Positions 36,828 to 46,948 are shown, counted from the first letter of the stretch. The stretch is 64,000 nucleotides of DNA from Caldifarciminota bacterium UBA3073 (GCA_002366725.1 DFBT01000095.1:1-64000), one strand, 5' to 3'. Notes: a model not told the origin generated them from the letters alone. Numbers and translations: made by a program.

Positions 36828-38495
36828 TCACCCCATCCTCTTTCTCACCATCCGCTCTATCTCCCCACTCATTTTCACGACCTCCTCCTCTATCTCTTTT
36901 CTCTCATCCCCTATCCCTTTTCTGAATTCTTCATCCCTCACATTCGGAATGTTTATATCTACATTCAGTGCCGCCCCCTTAACCGCTGTCTCCGCCTCGA
37001 GTGCGGCAACCGCGATGTCGGATATTGCATTCACATTACATATGCCCGCGGCATCTTTCAACAGCTCCATTATCTTTTTACCCTCATGCATAATCCTCAG
37101 GGGAACCAGGATCGCTTTTTTCGTTGCCTTTTCTACCGCCTCGTCTCTCTTCTTCTTATCCTCTTCTGTCTTTTTGGGAAGTCTCATTGCGGACATTATT
37201 CCGTTGAATGCCTCTGTGTCCTCATCCACGAGTTTTATGAGTTCATCTTTTAATCCCTGTGCCTTCACACCAATTTCCTTGACCCTCTCCTGGGCGTCCT
37301 CGTATCCCTTTTTGCCCACAGTGAGAATGCAGACCATCGACAGGAGGGCACCGGAGAAGGCACCCGAAAGGGCAGATACACTCCCGCCCCCGGGTGCCGG
37401 TGAGTCCATAGAGACCTCATCTATAAAATCCCTCGTTGCCGCATCGAGGAGGGATTTCTTGTTTTCTACCCTGTACTCAATTATCTTCTCCCCGGGGATA
37501 AATGGTTTTATTTCTGACAATCCGAGTGTCTGAATGGCGATCCTTATGAGCTCCTTCTCGGGAACACCCGCAGACCTTCCCTGTCTCAGTAAATAGTGTC
37601 TTCCCGCCTCAAGTAGGGCATCCCTTGGAATAAGTCCTACGACCTCGCTTCCCGTCACGCGCAGTCCCAGCTTGTCTGCCTCTTTGCAGCACTCATCAAA
37701 CACACGATAGAGTGGAGTTACCTTATAATTTGTAAGATTGATAGATATCTGCGCCATGTTATACTCGTCGATATACCAACCGACCGCCCTCACACACTTA
37801 AGTCTTCCCTTTTCTCTTACGATCTTACCCTCCTCATCCCTTAAAATCTTTCCCTTCTCATCCCTCTTTGCCCTGCCCATCTCGCGAATATTGAGGGCGA
37901 CCTCATGAGCGAGCCTTTTATTTCTCGTATTCAAGTTTACATTGTATGCTATGAGAAACTCCCTCACCCCCACAACGGTCGCACCCGCCCTTTTGTCAAA
38001 TCTCGCGGGACCATAATCCGGTGCCCAGTTTGGGTTCTTGAGCTTCTCCGCGAGCCCTTCATATTCTCCCTTTCTTATATCAGCAAGGCTTTTTCTCTCG
38101 GGAGATGTAGCGGCATGTTCATAGAGATATACGGGTATTTCCAGATCGTCCCCCACTCTCTTGGCAAGTTTGTGTGCGAGCTCAACACACTCCTCTACGG
38201 TTATACCCGATATGGGAACAAGCGGGCACACATCGGTCGCACCCATTCTCGGGTGTTCCCCCTTATGCACAGACATATCTATTAGCTCTTTTGCCTCTTT
38301 TATCGCCCGAAAAGCCGCCTCAACTACCGCTTCGGGTGTTCCGGCGAATGTTACAACGGTTCTGTTCGTCGCCTCACCGGGGTCGACATCAAGAAGCGTG
38401 GCCCCATCCACCGCCTCTATCTCGTCGGTAATTGCCTTTACCACATGCCGGTCCCGTCCTTCGGAGAAATTGGGGATACATTCTACGAGAGCCAT
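36828..38495 (-). CDS. ftcD: Glutamate formiminotransferase / formiminotetrahydrofolate cyclodeaminase fusion
   Basis: This bifunctional enzyme moves the formimino group of N-formimino-glutamate to tetrahydrofolate, then deaminates it to methenyl-THF, linking histidine breakdown to one-carbon metabolism. It has 555 residues. The transferase domain (about 1-330) has LVECIPNFSEGRD, SVHKGEHPRMGATDVCPL and the catalytic-histidine region VYLYEHAA. The cyclodeaminase domain (about 345-555) has DSPAPGGGSVSALSGAFSGA. Bacteria often carry these as separate genes; the fused form resembles the animal enzyme and is found in FCB-type lineages. No other hut genes are present here. Its own promoter lies at 38830-38858. 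Confidence 0.95.
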   Translation of the reverse strand: MALVECIPNFSEGRDRHVVKAITDEIEAVDGATLLDVDPGEATNRTVVTFAGTPEAVVEAAFRAIKEAKELIDMSVHKGEHPRMGATDVCPLVPISGITVEECVELAHKLAKRVGDDLEIPVYLYEHAATSPERKSLADIRKGEYEGLAEKLKNPNWAPDYGPARFDKRAGATVVGVREFLIAYNVNLNTRNKRLAHEVALNIREMGRAKRDEKGKILRDEEGKIVREKGRLKCVRAVGWYIDEYNMAQISINLTNYKVTPLYRVFDECCKEADKLGLRVTGSEVVGLIPRDALLEAGRHYLLRQGRSAGVPEKELIRIAIQTLGLSEIKPFIPGEKIIEYRVENKKSLLDAATRDFIDEVSMDSPAPGGGSVSALSGAFSGALLSMVCILTVGKKGYEDAQERVKEIGVKAQGLKDELIKLVDEDTEAFNGIMSAMRLPKKTEEDKKKRDEAVEKATKKAILVPLRIMHEGKKIMELLKDAAGICNVNAISDIAVAALEAETAVKGAALNVDINIPNVRDEEFRKGIGDERKEIEEEVVKMSGEIERMVRKRMG

Positions 38496-38829
38496 ACACC
38501 CCCCAGGGTAAAATCAAATATCAAATATCAAAAATTAAAATTGTTATTTTTGGACGCAGATTTACGCTGATACTTTAAGATTATAGAATTATTAAAGCGA
38601 CGACCTTTAGAACAGAGTGCTTGCCAAAGCCAGAGTATAACAGAGTAGTGGATACTCTAATTACTTAATAAATTAATTACTATTTTCGTCTGCGCCTTTC
38701 TGCGTTTACCCCGTTAAATAGAACTGTTTCGAGAACGCTCTGATATTTATCGTTATATTATTTAACGGGGTGAATCTGTCCCGCTTTCTTCGGGATCCCG
38801 CCAAAGGCGGGACGTCCGATTGGTTTTTT
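38496..38829. other. Untranslated leader region of ftcD, with repeats
   Basis: This gap holds AAAATCAAATATC-type words, a GGACGCAGATTTACGCTGAT repeat (about 38550), a 62-bp inverted-repeat element (38709-38770) and a CCCGCC-AAA-GGCGGG hairpin (38797-38811). I see no gene in it. Confidence 0.6.
38709..38770. repeat. 62-bp element with 12-bp perfect inverted ends
   Basis: CCCCGTTAAATA (38709-38720) is the exact reverse complement of TATTTAACGGGG (38759-38770). The 38 bases between them are AT-rich. It resembles a tiny non-coding insertion or a large hairpin in the ftcD leader. Confidence 0.7.
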
Positions 38830-38858
38830 ATTTTACACCAACTTTTCACTTTTGTCAA
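38830..38858 (-). promoter_or_regulatory. Sigma-70 promoter for ftcD
   Basis: Minus-strand TTGACA (38853-38858) and TAAAAT (38830-38835), 17-base spacer. It is divergent from the folK promoter 40 bases away, with about a 330-nt leader to the ftcD ATG. Confidence 0.72.
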
Positions 38859-38896
38859 GTCTTTTTCAGAAAACATTGATTTTTTTCAAAAAAAAC

Positions 38897-38925
38897 TTGA
38901 AATTTTCGGAATTTTGTGTTATAAT
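38897..38925 (+). promoter_or_regulatory. Sigma-70 promoter for folK-panC-lepA
   Basis: TTGAAA (38897-38902) and TATAAT (38920-38925), 17-base spacer, about 100 bases before folK. The sequence after the -10 (ATATAGAAAGGGG) resembles that after two promoters near 58.3 and 60.2 kb. Confidence 0.75.
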
Positions 38926-39029
38926 ATATAGAAAGGGGATTCAATACATTTTTGTTTTTTTTAAATCTTTGTATCCTGGCTATTTTATGCCGTTTGCTTT
39001 TTGGGTGAGTTAAAGGAGTGTGATATTGA

Positions 39030-39524
39030 TTGTTAACATACCTAAGTCTCGGGTCTAATTTAGGAGAAAAGTTATTTAATCTTAAAGAAGCTGCAAAATC
39101 TCTTTCCAACTACGGGAGAATCGTAAAGGCATCATCGGTTTACGAAACGGAACCTGTGACCGAGAGTCCACAGCCGATGTTTCTCAATTGTGTTCTCGAA
39201 TACGATTTCTCCTCTGGCTCGCCGTTTGAACTCCTTAGATACATCCACGGAATAGAAACCCGTCTCGGCAGAGAAAGAGATGAAAGATCGGGGCCGAGAA
39301 CGATTGATATAGATATACTCTTTTTCGGCGATATGGTGATAAACGCACCCGGTATTGTTATACCTCATCCCAGACTTGCCGAGAGATTGTTCGTACTCAT
39401 CCCCCTGAAGGAGATCGCCCCTCTTTTGATACATCCAAAGGAAAAGGTATCCATATTAGAACTATATAATAAAATCCATGAAAGTAATTACTACTTTGAG
39501 AAATATGCGGACCCTATCCAGTGA
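39030..39524 (+). CDS. folK: 2-amino-4-hydroxy-6-hydroxymethyldihydropteridine pyrophosphokinase
   Basis: FolK transfers pyrophosphate from ATP to the pterin alcohol in folate synthesis. It has 164 residues, the usual size. It begins with the family YLSLGSNLGEKLFNLKEA. FLNCVLEYDF, GPRTIDIDILFFGD (two magnesium-binding aspartates) and IPHPRLAERLFVLIPL follow. The start is TTG 39030, preceded by AAGGAG at 39013-39018. Its last 47 bases overlap panC, so both are read from one message. No folP or folB is nearby. Confidence 0.94.
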   Translation: MLTYLSLGSNLGEKLFNLKEAAKSLSNYGRIVKASSVYETEPVTESPQPMFLNCVLEYDFSSGSPFELLRYIHGIETRLGRERDERSGPRTIDIDILFFGDMVINAPGIVIPHPRLAERLFVLIPLKEIAPLLIHPKEKVSILELYNKIHESNYYFEKYADPIQ

Positions 39525-40332
39525 ACTCCGCAGGGAGAAAATGATTGGGTTCGTTCCCACGATGGGCTTTTTACACGGGGGACATCTGTCTCTCGTAGAC
39601 AGGGCTGTATCTTTGTCTGATATCGTGGTGGTAAGCATATTCGTAAATCCAGAGCAGTTTGGACCATCCGAGGACTTTTTGACTTATCCAAGGGATTTTG
39701 GGCGTGACAGGCGACTCCTGGAAGAGAAAGGAGCTGATATAGTTTTCTATCCGGAGACCGAAGATATATATCCTCCGGGGTATTCGACCTATGTAGAGGT
39801 AGAGGGATTTGACACAACACTCTGTGGGGCAAGAAGACCCGGGCATATGAGGGGGGTTGCAACCATATGTATGAAACTTTTTAACATCGTGAAACCCCAC
39901 CTTGCGGTATTTGGTGAGAAAGATTATCAGCAGGCGGTGATGATTAAAAAAATGGTTTCTGATATGAATCTTGATATGGAGATAGTCACCTCTCCCACAG
40001 TTAGAGAAGAAGACGGGCTTGCTGTTTCTTCGAGGAATAGGTACTTAAATGAGGAAGAGAGGAGGGATGCCGCAGTTCTCTATCGCGCCTTGCTTCTTGG
40101 GAAAAAACTGATAGAAGGGGGTGAGGATAATGTGGATGAGGTTGTTGGCGCAATGGAAAAGATGATAGAAGAAAAAAAGACCGCACGAATTGAGTATATA
40201 GAGGTTGTTAATAGTGAGAACCTGAAACTTACAGAGAGGATAGATAGACCCGTACTGCTTGCCCTTTCAGTTCACTTCGGCGGGGCAAGGTTGATTGATA
40301 ACATAATTGCAGTTCCAGAGGATGCAACTTAG
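39478..40332 (+). CDS. panC: Pantothenate synthetase
   Basis: PanC joins pantoate and beta-alanine using ATP to form pantothenate, the coenzyme A precursor. It has 284 residues. The nucleotidyltransferase HxGH motif is in VPTMGFLHGGHLSLV. Substrate loops IFVNPEQFGPSEDF and VFGEKDYQQAVMIKKMV and the KMSKS-like VSSRNRYLNEEER are present. With coaD at 7 kb this gives two coenzyme A steps in the window. It overlaps folK by 47 bases. Confidence 0.97.
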   Translation: MKVITTLRNMRTLSSELRREKMIGFVPTMGFLHGGHLSLVDRAVSLSDIVVVSIFVNPEQFGPSEDFLTYPRDFGRDRRLLEEKGADIVFYPETEDIYPPGYSTYVEVEGFDTTLCGARRPGHMRGVATICMKLFNIVKPHLAVFGEKDYQQAVMIKKMVSDMNLDMEIVTSPTVREEDGLAVSSRNRYLNEEERRDAAVLYRALLLGKKLIEGGEDNVDEVVGAMEKMIEEKKTARIEYIEVVNSENLKLTERIDRPVLLALSVHFGGARLIDNIIAVPEDAT

Positions 40333-40337
40333 GAGAA

Positions 40338-40423
40338 CCACAAAGGCACGAAGAACACGAAGTTCACCAAGAATACGAAGGAAAAAATAAATATAAAATC
40401 TTGGTGTCTTTGTGTCTTGGTGG
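40338..40423. repeat. Inverted-repeat element built from CACAAAGACACCAAG words
   Basis: CCACAAAGGCACGAAG at the left end pairs loosely with the right-end CTTTGTGTCTTGGTGG; the centre is AT-rich. It fills the panC-lepA gap and runs to within 11 bases of lepA. Related words (ACGAAGACACAAAGAGCAC) occur at 10958-10989. Confidence 0.65.
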
Positions 40424-40433
40424 TGAATGGAGT

Positions 40434-42218
40434 ATGGATAAGAGGAATTTTTGTATAATTGCCCATATAGATCACGGAAAGTCTACCCTTGCCGACAGGA
40501 TGCTTGAGATCACGAATACCATCCCGAGGAGACTTATGAGAGACCAGGTTCTGGATAGGATGGAACTTGAAAGGGAGCACGGGATAACGATAAAGGCGCA
40601 TCCCATAAGAATGAGATACAAAGGGTATATATTCAACCTCATAGATACCCCGGGACATGTTGATTTTTCTTACGAGGTGACGAGGAGTCTTGCCGCCTGT
40701 GAGGGGGCGGTTCTGCTCGTAGATGCAGTCCAGGGGGTTCAGGCACAGACTGTGAGTAATCTTTATATGGCACTCGATGCCGGTCTCACAATAATTCCGG
40801 TTATAAACAAGATCGACCTTCCAAATGCTCATATTGACGATGTGAGGGAAGAGTTAATGACCCTCTTGGATACAGAAGAGATACTTCTTATATCGGCAAA
40901 GAATGGATGGGGGGTCGTAGAACTTATGGACGCGATAATAGAGAGAATTCCGCCACCGCGAAGTGAGAGTTCTCACTTACGGGCACTCGTATTCGACTCG
41001 TACTACGATGAATATAGGGGGGCTATCCCCTATGTAAGGATTATGAGCGGGGATGTAAGTGCCGGGGATGTAATTCGATTTTTTAGAACCGGAAAGAGTT
41101 TCGAGGCACAGGAAGTAGGTTACTTCTCACCCGACAGGACGAAATCAGAGGTGCTTGAATCGGGGGATGTGGGATACATAATATGCAATATAAGAAACGC
41201 GAAGGATATAAGGACGGGAGACACCATAGTAAAATCAAAAATCAAAAATCAAATATCAAAAATTGGGACTCAAAATGTGGAGCCTCTCCCGGGCTATCGT
41301 GAGGTGACTCCGTATGTTTACGCCGGGGTATATCCAGCGGACGGTGAGGATTACGATTCGTTAAAGGAGGCGCTCGAGAAACTTGCCCTCACAGATTCAA
41401 GTCTTGTTTTCGAACCAGAGACATCGTCTGCACTTGGATTTGGGTTTAGGTGTGGATTTCTCGGTATGCTTCACAAAAAGGTTATAGAGGAAAGACTGGA
41501 GAGAGAGATGGGTATCGCCATAGTGTCCACCTCCCCCAATATAAAGTACAGGATTGCTCTCCGTAATGGAAGTAGCACCTGGATCGAGAATCCCGGACAG
41601 CTTCCCAAACGCACCGAAGTTGAGAACATAGATGAACCGATCGTGAGGGCAAAAATATTCACACCCCCGGAGTATATAGGAAAGATACTTGAGCTTTGCG
41701 AAGGGAAAAGGGGTATACAGAGATCCATTCTTTATCACAGGGAGAATATGGTGGAGATAGAATACGAGATGCCACTCTCCGAGATCATATTTGACTTCTA
41801 CGACAGCCTGAAGTCCATATCCTGCGGTTTTGCTTCCCTTGACTATGAATTCATTGACTACAGAACCGGAGATTTTGTGAAGCTCGATATACTGGTCAAT
41901 GGAAAACAGGTAGATGCCTTTTCAAGTATAATCCCGAGAGAGAGGGCATACCACGAGGGGGTAAGATTGACGAGAAGGCTGAAAAAGATTATACCGAGAC
42001 AGTTGTTCGAGGTTGTGATACAGGCATCCAGTGATGGCAGGATCATAGCGAAGTCGAGGATTGCGCCAATAAGAAAGGATGTGACGGCGAAGTGCTATGG
42101 TGGGGATATAACCAGAAAGCGTAAATTGCTTGAGAGACAGAAAGAGGGGAAGAAAAAGATGAAACGCATAGGGATGGTTGAGATGCCAAAGGAGGCGTTT
42201 CTTGTGGTGAGAGAATGA
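40434..42218 (+). CDS. lepA: Elongation factor 4 (LepA)
   Basis: LepA is a ribosome-associated GTPase related to EF-G. From ATG 40434 it has 594 residues. G1 is AHIDHGKSTLADRML, G3 is DTPGHVDFSYEV and G4 is NKIDLPNA. The unique C-terminal domain ends GDITRKRKLLERQKEGKKKM. An oddity is a stretch near residue 270 (VKSKIKNQISKIGTQN) between GDTI and EPLPGYREV. It is longer than the usual linker, and its DNA (41230-41275) matches the intergenic AAAATCAAAAATCAAAAATC repeat found elsewhere here. The start has only a weak GGAG very close to the ATG. Confidence 0.96.
   Translation: MDKRNFCIIAHIDHGKSTLADRMLEITNTIPRRLMRDQVLDRMELEREHGITIKAHPIRMRYKGYIFNLIDTPGHVDFSYEVTRSLAACEGAVLLVDAVQGVQAQTVSNLYMALDAGLTIIPVINKIDLPNAHIDDVREELMTLLDTEEILLISAKNGWGVVELMDAIIERIPPPRSESSHLRALVFDSYYDEYRGAIPYVRIMSGDVSAGDVIRFFRTGKSFEAQEVGYFSPDRTKSEVLESGDVGYIICNIRNAKDIRTGDTIVKSKIKNQISKIGTQNVEPLPGYREVTPYVYAGVYPADGEDYDSLKEALEKLALTDSSLVFEPETSSALGFGFRCGFLGMLHKKVIEERLEREMGIAIVSTSPNIKYRIALRNGSSTWIENPGQLPKRTEVENIDEPIVRAKIFTPPEYIGKILELCEGKRGIQRSILYHRENMVEIEYEMPLSEIIFDFYDSLKSISCGFASLDYEFIDYRTGDFVKLDILVNGKQVDAFSSIIPRERAYHEGVRLTRRLKKIIPRQLFEVVIQASSDGRIIAKSRIAPIRKDVTAKCYGGDITRKRKLLERQKEGKKKMKRIGMVEMPKEAFLVVRE
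41230..41275 (+). repeat. Intergenic-type ATCAAAA repeat inside lepA
   Basis: TAAAATCAAAAATCAAAAAT is followed by CAAATATCAAAAATT. Near-identical words occur between genes at 10232-10258 and 38512-38540 and at the end of the LipM-like gene (55768-55797). Here it is in frame. Confidence 0.75.
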
Positions 42219-42335
42219 TTTTGTAACCTTCTGCCTCGAAATGCAACTATATATGTAGCTCCTATCAAATATTCTCTGGTCGAGGTAGCGTGTGGTTAAT
42301 GAGGCTATGCTTATGACTTTTACAGGGGGTTCTAA

Positions 42336-43025
42336 ATGAGAGATAAGAAGAAATCCAACTGGTTACTTGATTTGTTATATATTGTTGTGGCAGTGCTCTT
42401 TATAAGGGCATATGTGATTCAGGCATACAAAATACCCACGGGTTCTATGGAGGACACACTGCTCATTGGCGACTTCCTCTTTGCCACGAAGTTCAACTTT
42501 GGGTTGCAGGTTCCATTTCAAAACAAGATGGTATTCAAATGGAGTCGACCCAAAAGGGGAGAGATCATCATCTTCAAATATCCACTCGAGCATAAAGACT
42601 TCGTCAAGCGATGTGTGGCGATCGCGGGGGATACCGTTGAGATAAGAAACAAGGTATTGTATGTTAATGGAGAGAGGGTAGATGAACCCTATGTCGTTCA
42701 CAAAGATAGAAGGATGTTTCCCCCACTCGAGGTGAACGACCTGAAACGCTATCAGAAATTGTGGGAAGACGACAATTTCCTGAATGCGGGGGGATATGTG
42801 AGGGATAACTTCGGACCCGTGGAGGTTCCCGAGGGCACCGTGTTCTTGATGGGCGACAACAGAGATAACTCGTATGATTCGCGATATTGGGGACCATTAC
42901 CTTATGATAACCTGAGGGGAAGGCCGTTTATGATCCATTGGTCCTGGGAAAAGGGAATCCCCATGTATAAGTTGATGAGGAAGATACGGTGGGACAGGAT
43001 TGGAATGATAGTAACGAGTATATAA
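42336..43025 (+). CDS. lepB: Signal peptidase I
   Basis: Signal peptidase I cuts signal peptides from exported proteins at the outer face of the inner membrane. It has 229 residues and one N-terminal membrane helix (about 10-30). The catalytic serine is in YKIPTGSMEDTL, the lysine in DFVKRCVAIAGD, and the box E motif is MGDNRDNSYDSRYWGP. GGGGG at 42325-42329 precedes the ATG. It follows lepA, as in many bacteria. Confidence 0.96.
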   Translation: MRDKKKSNWLLDLLYIVVAVLFIRAYVIQAYKIPTGSMEDTLLIGDFLFATKFNFGLQVPFQNKMVFKWSRPKRGEIIIFKYPLEHKDFVKRCVAIAGDTVEIRNKVLYVNGERVDEPYVVHKDRRMFPPLEVNDLKRYQKLWEDDNFLNAGGYVRDNFGPVEVPEGTVFLMGDNRDNSYDSRYWGPLPYDNLRGRPFMIHWSWEKGIPMYKLMRKIRWDRIGMIVTSI

Positions 43026-43201
43026 AGGATAAAGGAAAAAGTAGGAGCGATCTCTACTCTAAAATTATTTTTTAAACATTTCGTAATCTTGTTCTTTAAT
43101 AGGTTAAAAGAAGAACATTTGGTAATTAAAAAAAGAAATGAAAAAAATCTTAATAATCAGCGTAAATCTGCGTCCTAAAATAACAATCTTAATTTTTGAT
43201 T

Positions 43202-43221
43202 CCTGCCTACCGGCAGGCAGG
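43202..43221. repeat. REP-like palindrome before grpE
   Basis: CCTGCCTACCGGCAGGCAGG. The rest of the gap 43026-43244 holds a CAGCGTAAATCTGCGTCC repeat and AT-rich sequence; no CIRCE operator is seen. Confidence 0.78.
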
Positions 43222-43244
43222 TTTAATTTTGCTCTGGGGGGTGT

Positions 43245-43721
43245 ATGGGTAAGAAAAAAATAAAGAAGGAGCTTGAAGAAGAATTGAAAACCAAGAACAA
43301 GGAGATCGGGGAGTTGAAGCATAAATATCTTATGGCACTTGCGGACCTTGAAAACTACAAGAAGCGTATGAAAAGGGAATTTGAGGAATTTATGAAGTAT
43401 GCAAATGAGGGACTCCTCAAGGAACTCATTCCGGTTGTCGATAATTTTGAGAGGGCACTCAAAGTGAAACATAAAGACGATACATTCTTCAAGGGCATCG
43501 AACTGATATATAAACACCTTTTAAGCATATTAAAGAAAGAGGGGGTTGAGGCATTTGAATCGGTGGGCAAGGAGTTTGACTCCAGATACCATGAAGCGGT
43601 ATCTGTAGTTCCCTCTAAGCATAAGGATGGGATTGTTGTCGAAGAATTGGAAAAAGGGTACAGCCTAAAGGGAAAGCTCGCCCGACCCGCAAGGGTTGTG
43701 GTGGCGCAGAAAAGGAGGTGA
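43245..43721 (+). CDS. grpE: Nucleotide exchange factor GrpE
   Basis: GrpE releases ADP from DnaK. It has 158 residues, slightly short. A long charged coiled coil (about 1-50) leads to the dimerisation helices, with [17 protein letters not shown], and the beta-domain ending ([38 protein letters not shown]). The stop codon lies inside the ribosome site of dnaK, so grpE and dnaK are coupled. Confidence 0.95.
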   Translation: MGKKKIKKELEEELKTKNKEIGELKHKYLMALADLENYKKRMKREFEEFMKYANEGLLKELIPVVDNFERALKVKHKDDTFFKGIELIYKHLLSILKKEGVEAFESVGKEFDSRYHEAVSVVPSKHKDGIVVEELEKGYSLKGKLARPARVVVAQKRR

Positions 43722-43725
43722 TATT

Positions 43726-45717
43726 ATGGCAAAGAAAGAGAGGGTAATAGGTATAGACCTTGGAACGACAAATTCCTGTGTTGCTATCGTGGATGGTAGT
43801 GAGAGGGTTGTCATACCCAATCCCGAAGGTGGCAGAACCACACCATCTGTGGTTGCATTTAGTACAAAGACAAAGGAATGGGTTATTGGTCCTTCGGCGA
43901 AGAGACAGATGATAACAAATCCAGAGAATACGATATATTCCATAAAGAGGTTTATGGGCAGGAGATATAACGAGGTCACAGAGGAGATGAAACTTGTGCC
44001 GTATAAGGTTGCAGAGGGTCCACATAAAGATGCAAGGGTACTTGTTGCCGGCAAGCAGTTTTCACCGCCCGAAATATCTTCTATGATACTCAAATACCTT
44101 AAGGAGGCAGCGGAGGCATATCTCGGAGAGAAGGTCACAAAGGCAGTGGTTACCGTTCCCGCTTATTTCAACGATTCGCAGAGACAGGCAACGAAGGATG
44201 CCGGAAAGATAGCGGGGCTTGAGCTGCCGAGAATCATAAACGAACCAACCGCCGCATCGCTTGCATACGGTCTCGGTTCCTCAAAGAAACAGAGGGTTGC
44301 GGTGTTTGACCTGGGTGGCGGAACATTCGATATATCCATCCTGGAGATAGACATGAGAGAGACACCGCCGGTAATTGAGGTTATCGCGGTAAATGGTGAT
44401 ACGCACCTCGGTGGAGACAATTTTGACCAGCAGATATTGGATTGGATTGCCGATGAGTTCCGAAAAGAACACGGAATCGATTTGAGGAAGGACAAGGCAG
44501 CCCTTCAGCGTATCAGAGATGCCGCAGAGAAGGCAAAATGCGAACTCTCTACGGTTCTTGAGATCGACATCAATCTTCCCTTCGTCACGGCGGACGCATC
44601 AGGTCCAAAGCATCTCGAGATGAAGCTGACGAGGGCGAAACTCGAATCGCTGGTGTCGGATCTACTGGGACGCATGAGACCGCCAACGGAAAGGGCGCTT
44701 GAAGATGCATCGAAGAAGGCAGGCTCCGGTATAAAGGGCATTGAGGATATAGACGAGGTAGTACTCGTGGGTGGTATGACGAGGATGCCAAAGGTGCAGG
44801 AGTTTGTCAAGGTTTTCTTTGGTAGAGAGCCACACAAGGGTGTAAATCCCGACGAGGTTGTTGCGATCGGCGCGAGCATTATGGGTGATATGCTTTCAAC
44901 GGGAGAAGAGGGGAAAAAGGAAGTTCTTCTTTTGGATGTAACCCCACTCACACTTGGTATCGAGACACTTGGAGGGGTTATGACGCCGATAATACCGAGA
45001 AATACCACGATTCCCACCCGTAAGAGTCAGATATTTACGACTGCACAGGATGGACAAACAGCCGTTACCATACATGTACTTCAGGGAGAACGTCCAATGG
45101 CAACGGACAATCGCACACTCGGCAGATTTGACCTTATGGGTATTCCCCCCGCTCCGAGGGGAATTCCACAGATTGAGGTTACATTTGATACAGATGCCGA
45201 TGGAATAATGCATGTCTCTGCCAAGGACAAGGCAACGAGCAAGGAGCAATCTATCCGTATAACATCCTCCTCGGGGTTATCCAAGGAAGAGATAGAGAAG
45301 ATGCAGAAGGAGGCGAAAGAGCACGAGGCGGAAGATAGGAAGAAAAAGGAGCTGATAGAAGCGAGAAACCAGGCAGATACAGTCATTTATTCGGTAGAGA
45401 AGTCATTGAAGGAATTTGGCGATAAGGTGACGCAGGAGGAGAGAGGTGCCATAGAGAATGCCATCGCATCTTTGAAGAAGGTGAAAAATGGTAATGATAC
45501 AGAGGCAATAAAGAAAGCGATGGACGGGGTGCAAAAGGCATCTTATAAATTGGCTGAAGAGATGTACAAGAAGACGGAGGAGGGTAAGACGGAGGAGGGT
45601 AAGACGGAGGAGGGTAAGACAGAGAAGAAGGAGGAACCCAAAAAGGAGGAAGGTCCACAGGAGGCAGAGTACGAGGTGGTAGATGAGGAAGAGAAGAAGA
45701 ATGATGAGGATAAGTAG
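43726..45717 (+). CDS. dnaK: Chaperone DnaK (Hsp70)
   Basis: DnaK is the ATP-driven Hsp70 chaperone. From ATG 43726, after AAAGGAGGTG, it has 663 residues. The ATPase domain starts [18 protein letters not shown] and has [17 protein letters not shown]. The substrate domain has [16 protein letters not shown]. The tail after about residue 620 holds three 15-base DNA repeats encoding EEGKT (45576-45620), then a highly acidic end lacking the exact usual EEVD-like form but close ([10 protein letters not shown]). The grpE-dnaK-dnaJ order is complete. Confidence 0.98.
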   Translation: MAKKERVIGIDLGTTNSCVAIVDGSERVVIPNPEGGRTTPSVVAFSTKTKEWVIGPSAKRQMITNPENTIYSIKRFMGRRYNEVTEEMKLVPYKVAEGPHKDARVLVAGKQFSPPEISSMILKYLKEAAEAYLGEKVTKAVVTVPAYFNDSQRQATKDAGKIAGLELPRIINEPTAASLAYGLGSSKKQRVAVFDLGGGTFDISILEIDMRETPPVIEVIAVNGDTHLGGDNFDQQILDWIADEFRKEHGIDLRKDKAALQRIRDAAEKAKCELSTVLEIDINLPFVTADASGPKHLEMKLTRAKLESLVSDLLGRMRPPTERALEDASKKAGSGIKGIEDIDEVVLVGGMTRMPKVQEFVKVFFGREPHKGVNPDEVVAIGASIMGDMLSTGEEGKKEVLLLDVTPLTLGIETLGGVMTPIIPRNTTIPTRKSQIFTTAQDGQTAVTIHVLQGERPMATDNRTLGRFDLMGIPPAPRGIPQIEVTFDTDADGIMHVSAKDKATSKEQSIRITSSSGLSKEEIEKMQKEAKEHEAEDRKKKELIEARNQADTVIYSVEKSLKEFGDKVTQEERGAIENAIASLKKVKNGNDTEAIKKAMDGVQKASYKLAEEMYKKTEEGKTEEGKTEEGKTEKKEEPKKEEGPQEAEYEVVDEEEKKNDEDK

Positions 45718-45832
45718 GGCGTAGGGAGTAGGGCGTAAGGCGTAGGCGATTAAGTAGTAGGCAGTATGCAGTTATCTGTAACCTACAATCCAAAATCTAC
45801 AATCTATCTGCATGACCCAATGACTAAATGTT

Positions 45833-46948
45833 ATGGCAAAGGATTACTACGAAATACTCGGGGTCTCAAAGGATGTATCATCGGATGAGATAAAGACAGC
45901 TTACAGGAAACTCGCGAGGAAATACCATCCGGATATGAACCCCAATAATAAGAGTGAAGCCGAGGAAAGGTTCAAAGAGATTTCAGAGGCGTATGATGTG
46001 CTTATAGACCCCCAGAAGAGGGCTGCATATGATAGGTATGGACCCGAAGGCGTATCTCAGAGGTACGGGCCCGGTGGTTTTGATATGGGAGACTTCGTGA
46101 GGATGCATCAGACCGACCTGGGTGATTTATTCAGCGAGATATTTAGGGGTGGATTTGGCGATTTCATTGGAGGAGGGTCCATATTTGACGAGTTTTTTGG
46201 TGGTAGAACGACCGGAACAAGAAGGCGTGTAACCCGCGGAGGGGATATGAGGGTGAGGATACCCCTCACCCTTAAGGAGATCTACAGCGGGGTGGAGAAA
46301 ACAATCCGTGTCAAACGCTATGAGAGATGCGAGGTCTGTGGTGGCAAAGGGGGAAAGGGCTCAAAGGTTTGTCCCGTATGTGGTGGGCAGGGAAGGGTGA
46401 GGCAAACCCAGCGTACAATATTTGGTCAGTTCTCGAGCGTCTCTGCCTGTCCAAATTGTGAAGGTTCGGGAAGAGTTATAGAAGAACCGTGCCTTACCTG
46501 TAACGGTACCGGAGTTATAAAAAAGACGGCGACAATAAAGGTAAAAATACCGGCGGGGGTGCAGAACGGGAATTATCTTTCGTTGAGAGGTCAGGGAAAT
46601 GCGGGTGAGCATGGGGGGCCGACGGGAGACCTCATAGTGGTTGTGGAGGAGAAACCCGATCCCCTATTTACCCGCAGGGGAAACGATGTACACATCAGGG
46701 TTCCACTTCCGTACCCGGTGGCAGTTCTGGGGGGTAAGATTAAGGTAAGAACACTTTCCGGGAATGTGAATTTAAAGATTCCATCCGGAACACAGTCGGG
46801 ACAGATGTTTAAATTGCGGGGTAGGGGTATGCCGAAACTTGGCGGGTATGGCAGGGGAAACCAGTTGGTAGAGGTGTTCGTGGATGTCCCGAGGAATCCG
46901 TCGAGGGAGACGAGAGAACTCATAGAGAAATTATCAAGGCTACTGTAA
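45833..46948 (+). CDS. dnaJ: Chaperone DnaJ (Hsp40)
   Basis: DnaJ brings substrates to DnaK and stimulates its ATPase. It has 371 residues. The J domain has the HPD motif in [17 protein letters not shown] Gly/Phe region (about 75-125) follows. The four zinc motifs are [24 protein letters not shown] and CLTCNGTG, so it is a full type I DnaJ. The gap from dnaK (115 bases) is AGTAGGGCGTA-type low-complexity sequence. Confidence 0.97.
   Translation: MAKDYYEILGVSKDVSSDEIKTAYRKLARKYHPDMNPNNKSEAEERFKEISEAYDVLIDPQKRAAYDRYGPEGVSQRYGPGGFDMGDFVRMHQTDLGDLFSEIFRGGFGDFIGGGSIFDEFFGGRTTGTRRRVTRGGDMRVRIPLTLKEIYSGVEKTIRVKRYERCEVCGGKGGKGSKVCPVCGGQGRVRQTQRTIFGQFSSVSACPNCEGSGRVIEEPCLTCNGTGVIKKTATIKVKIPAGVQNGNYLSLRGQGNAGEHGGPTGDLIVVVEEKPDPLFTRRGNDVHIRVPLPYPVAVLGGKIKVRTLSGNVNLKIPSGTQSGQMFKLRGRGMPKLGGYGRGNQLVEVFVDVPRNPSRETRELIEKLSRLL

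Noticed and set aside
38855..39109. Minus-strand ORF of 84 codons over the folK promoter
   Set aside because: It covers both promoter and folK start, is rich in Lys/Asn from AT-rich DNA, and has no ribosome site.
43026..43244. CIRCE or sigma-32 control signals expected before grpE-dnaK
   Set aside because: No TTAGCACTC-N9-GAGTGCTAA and no clear heat-shock promoter were found by eye.
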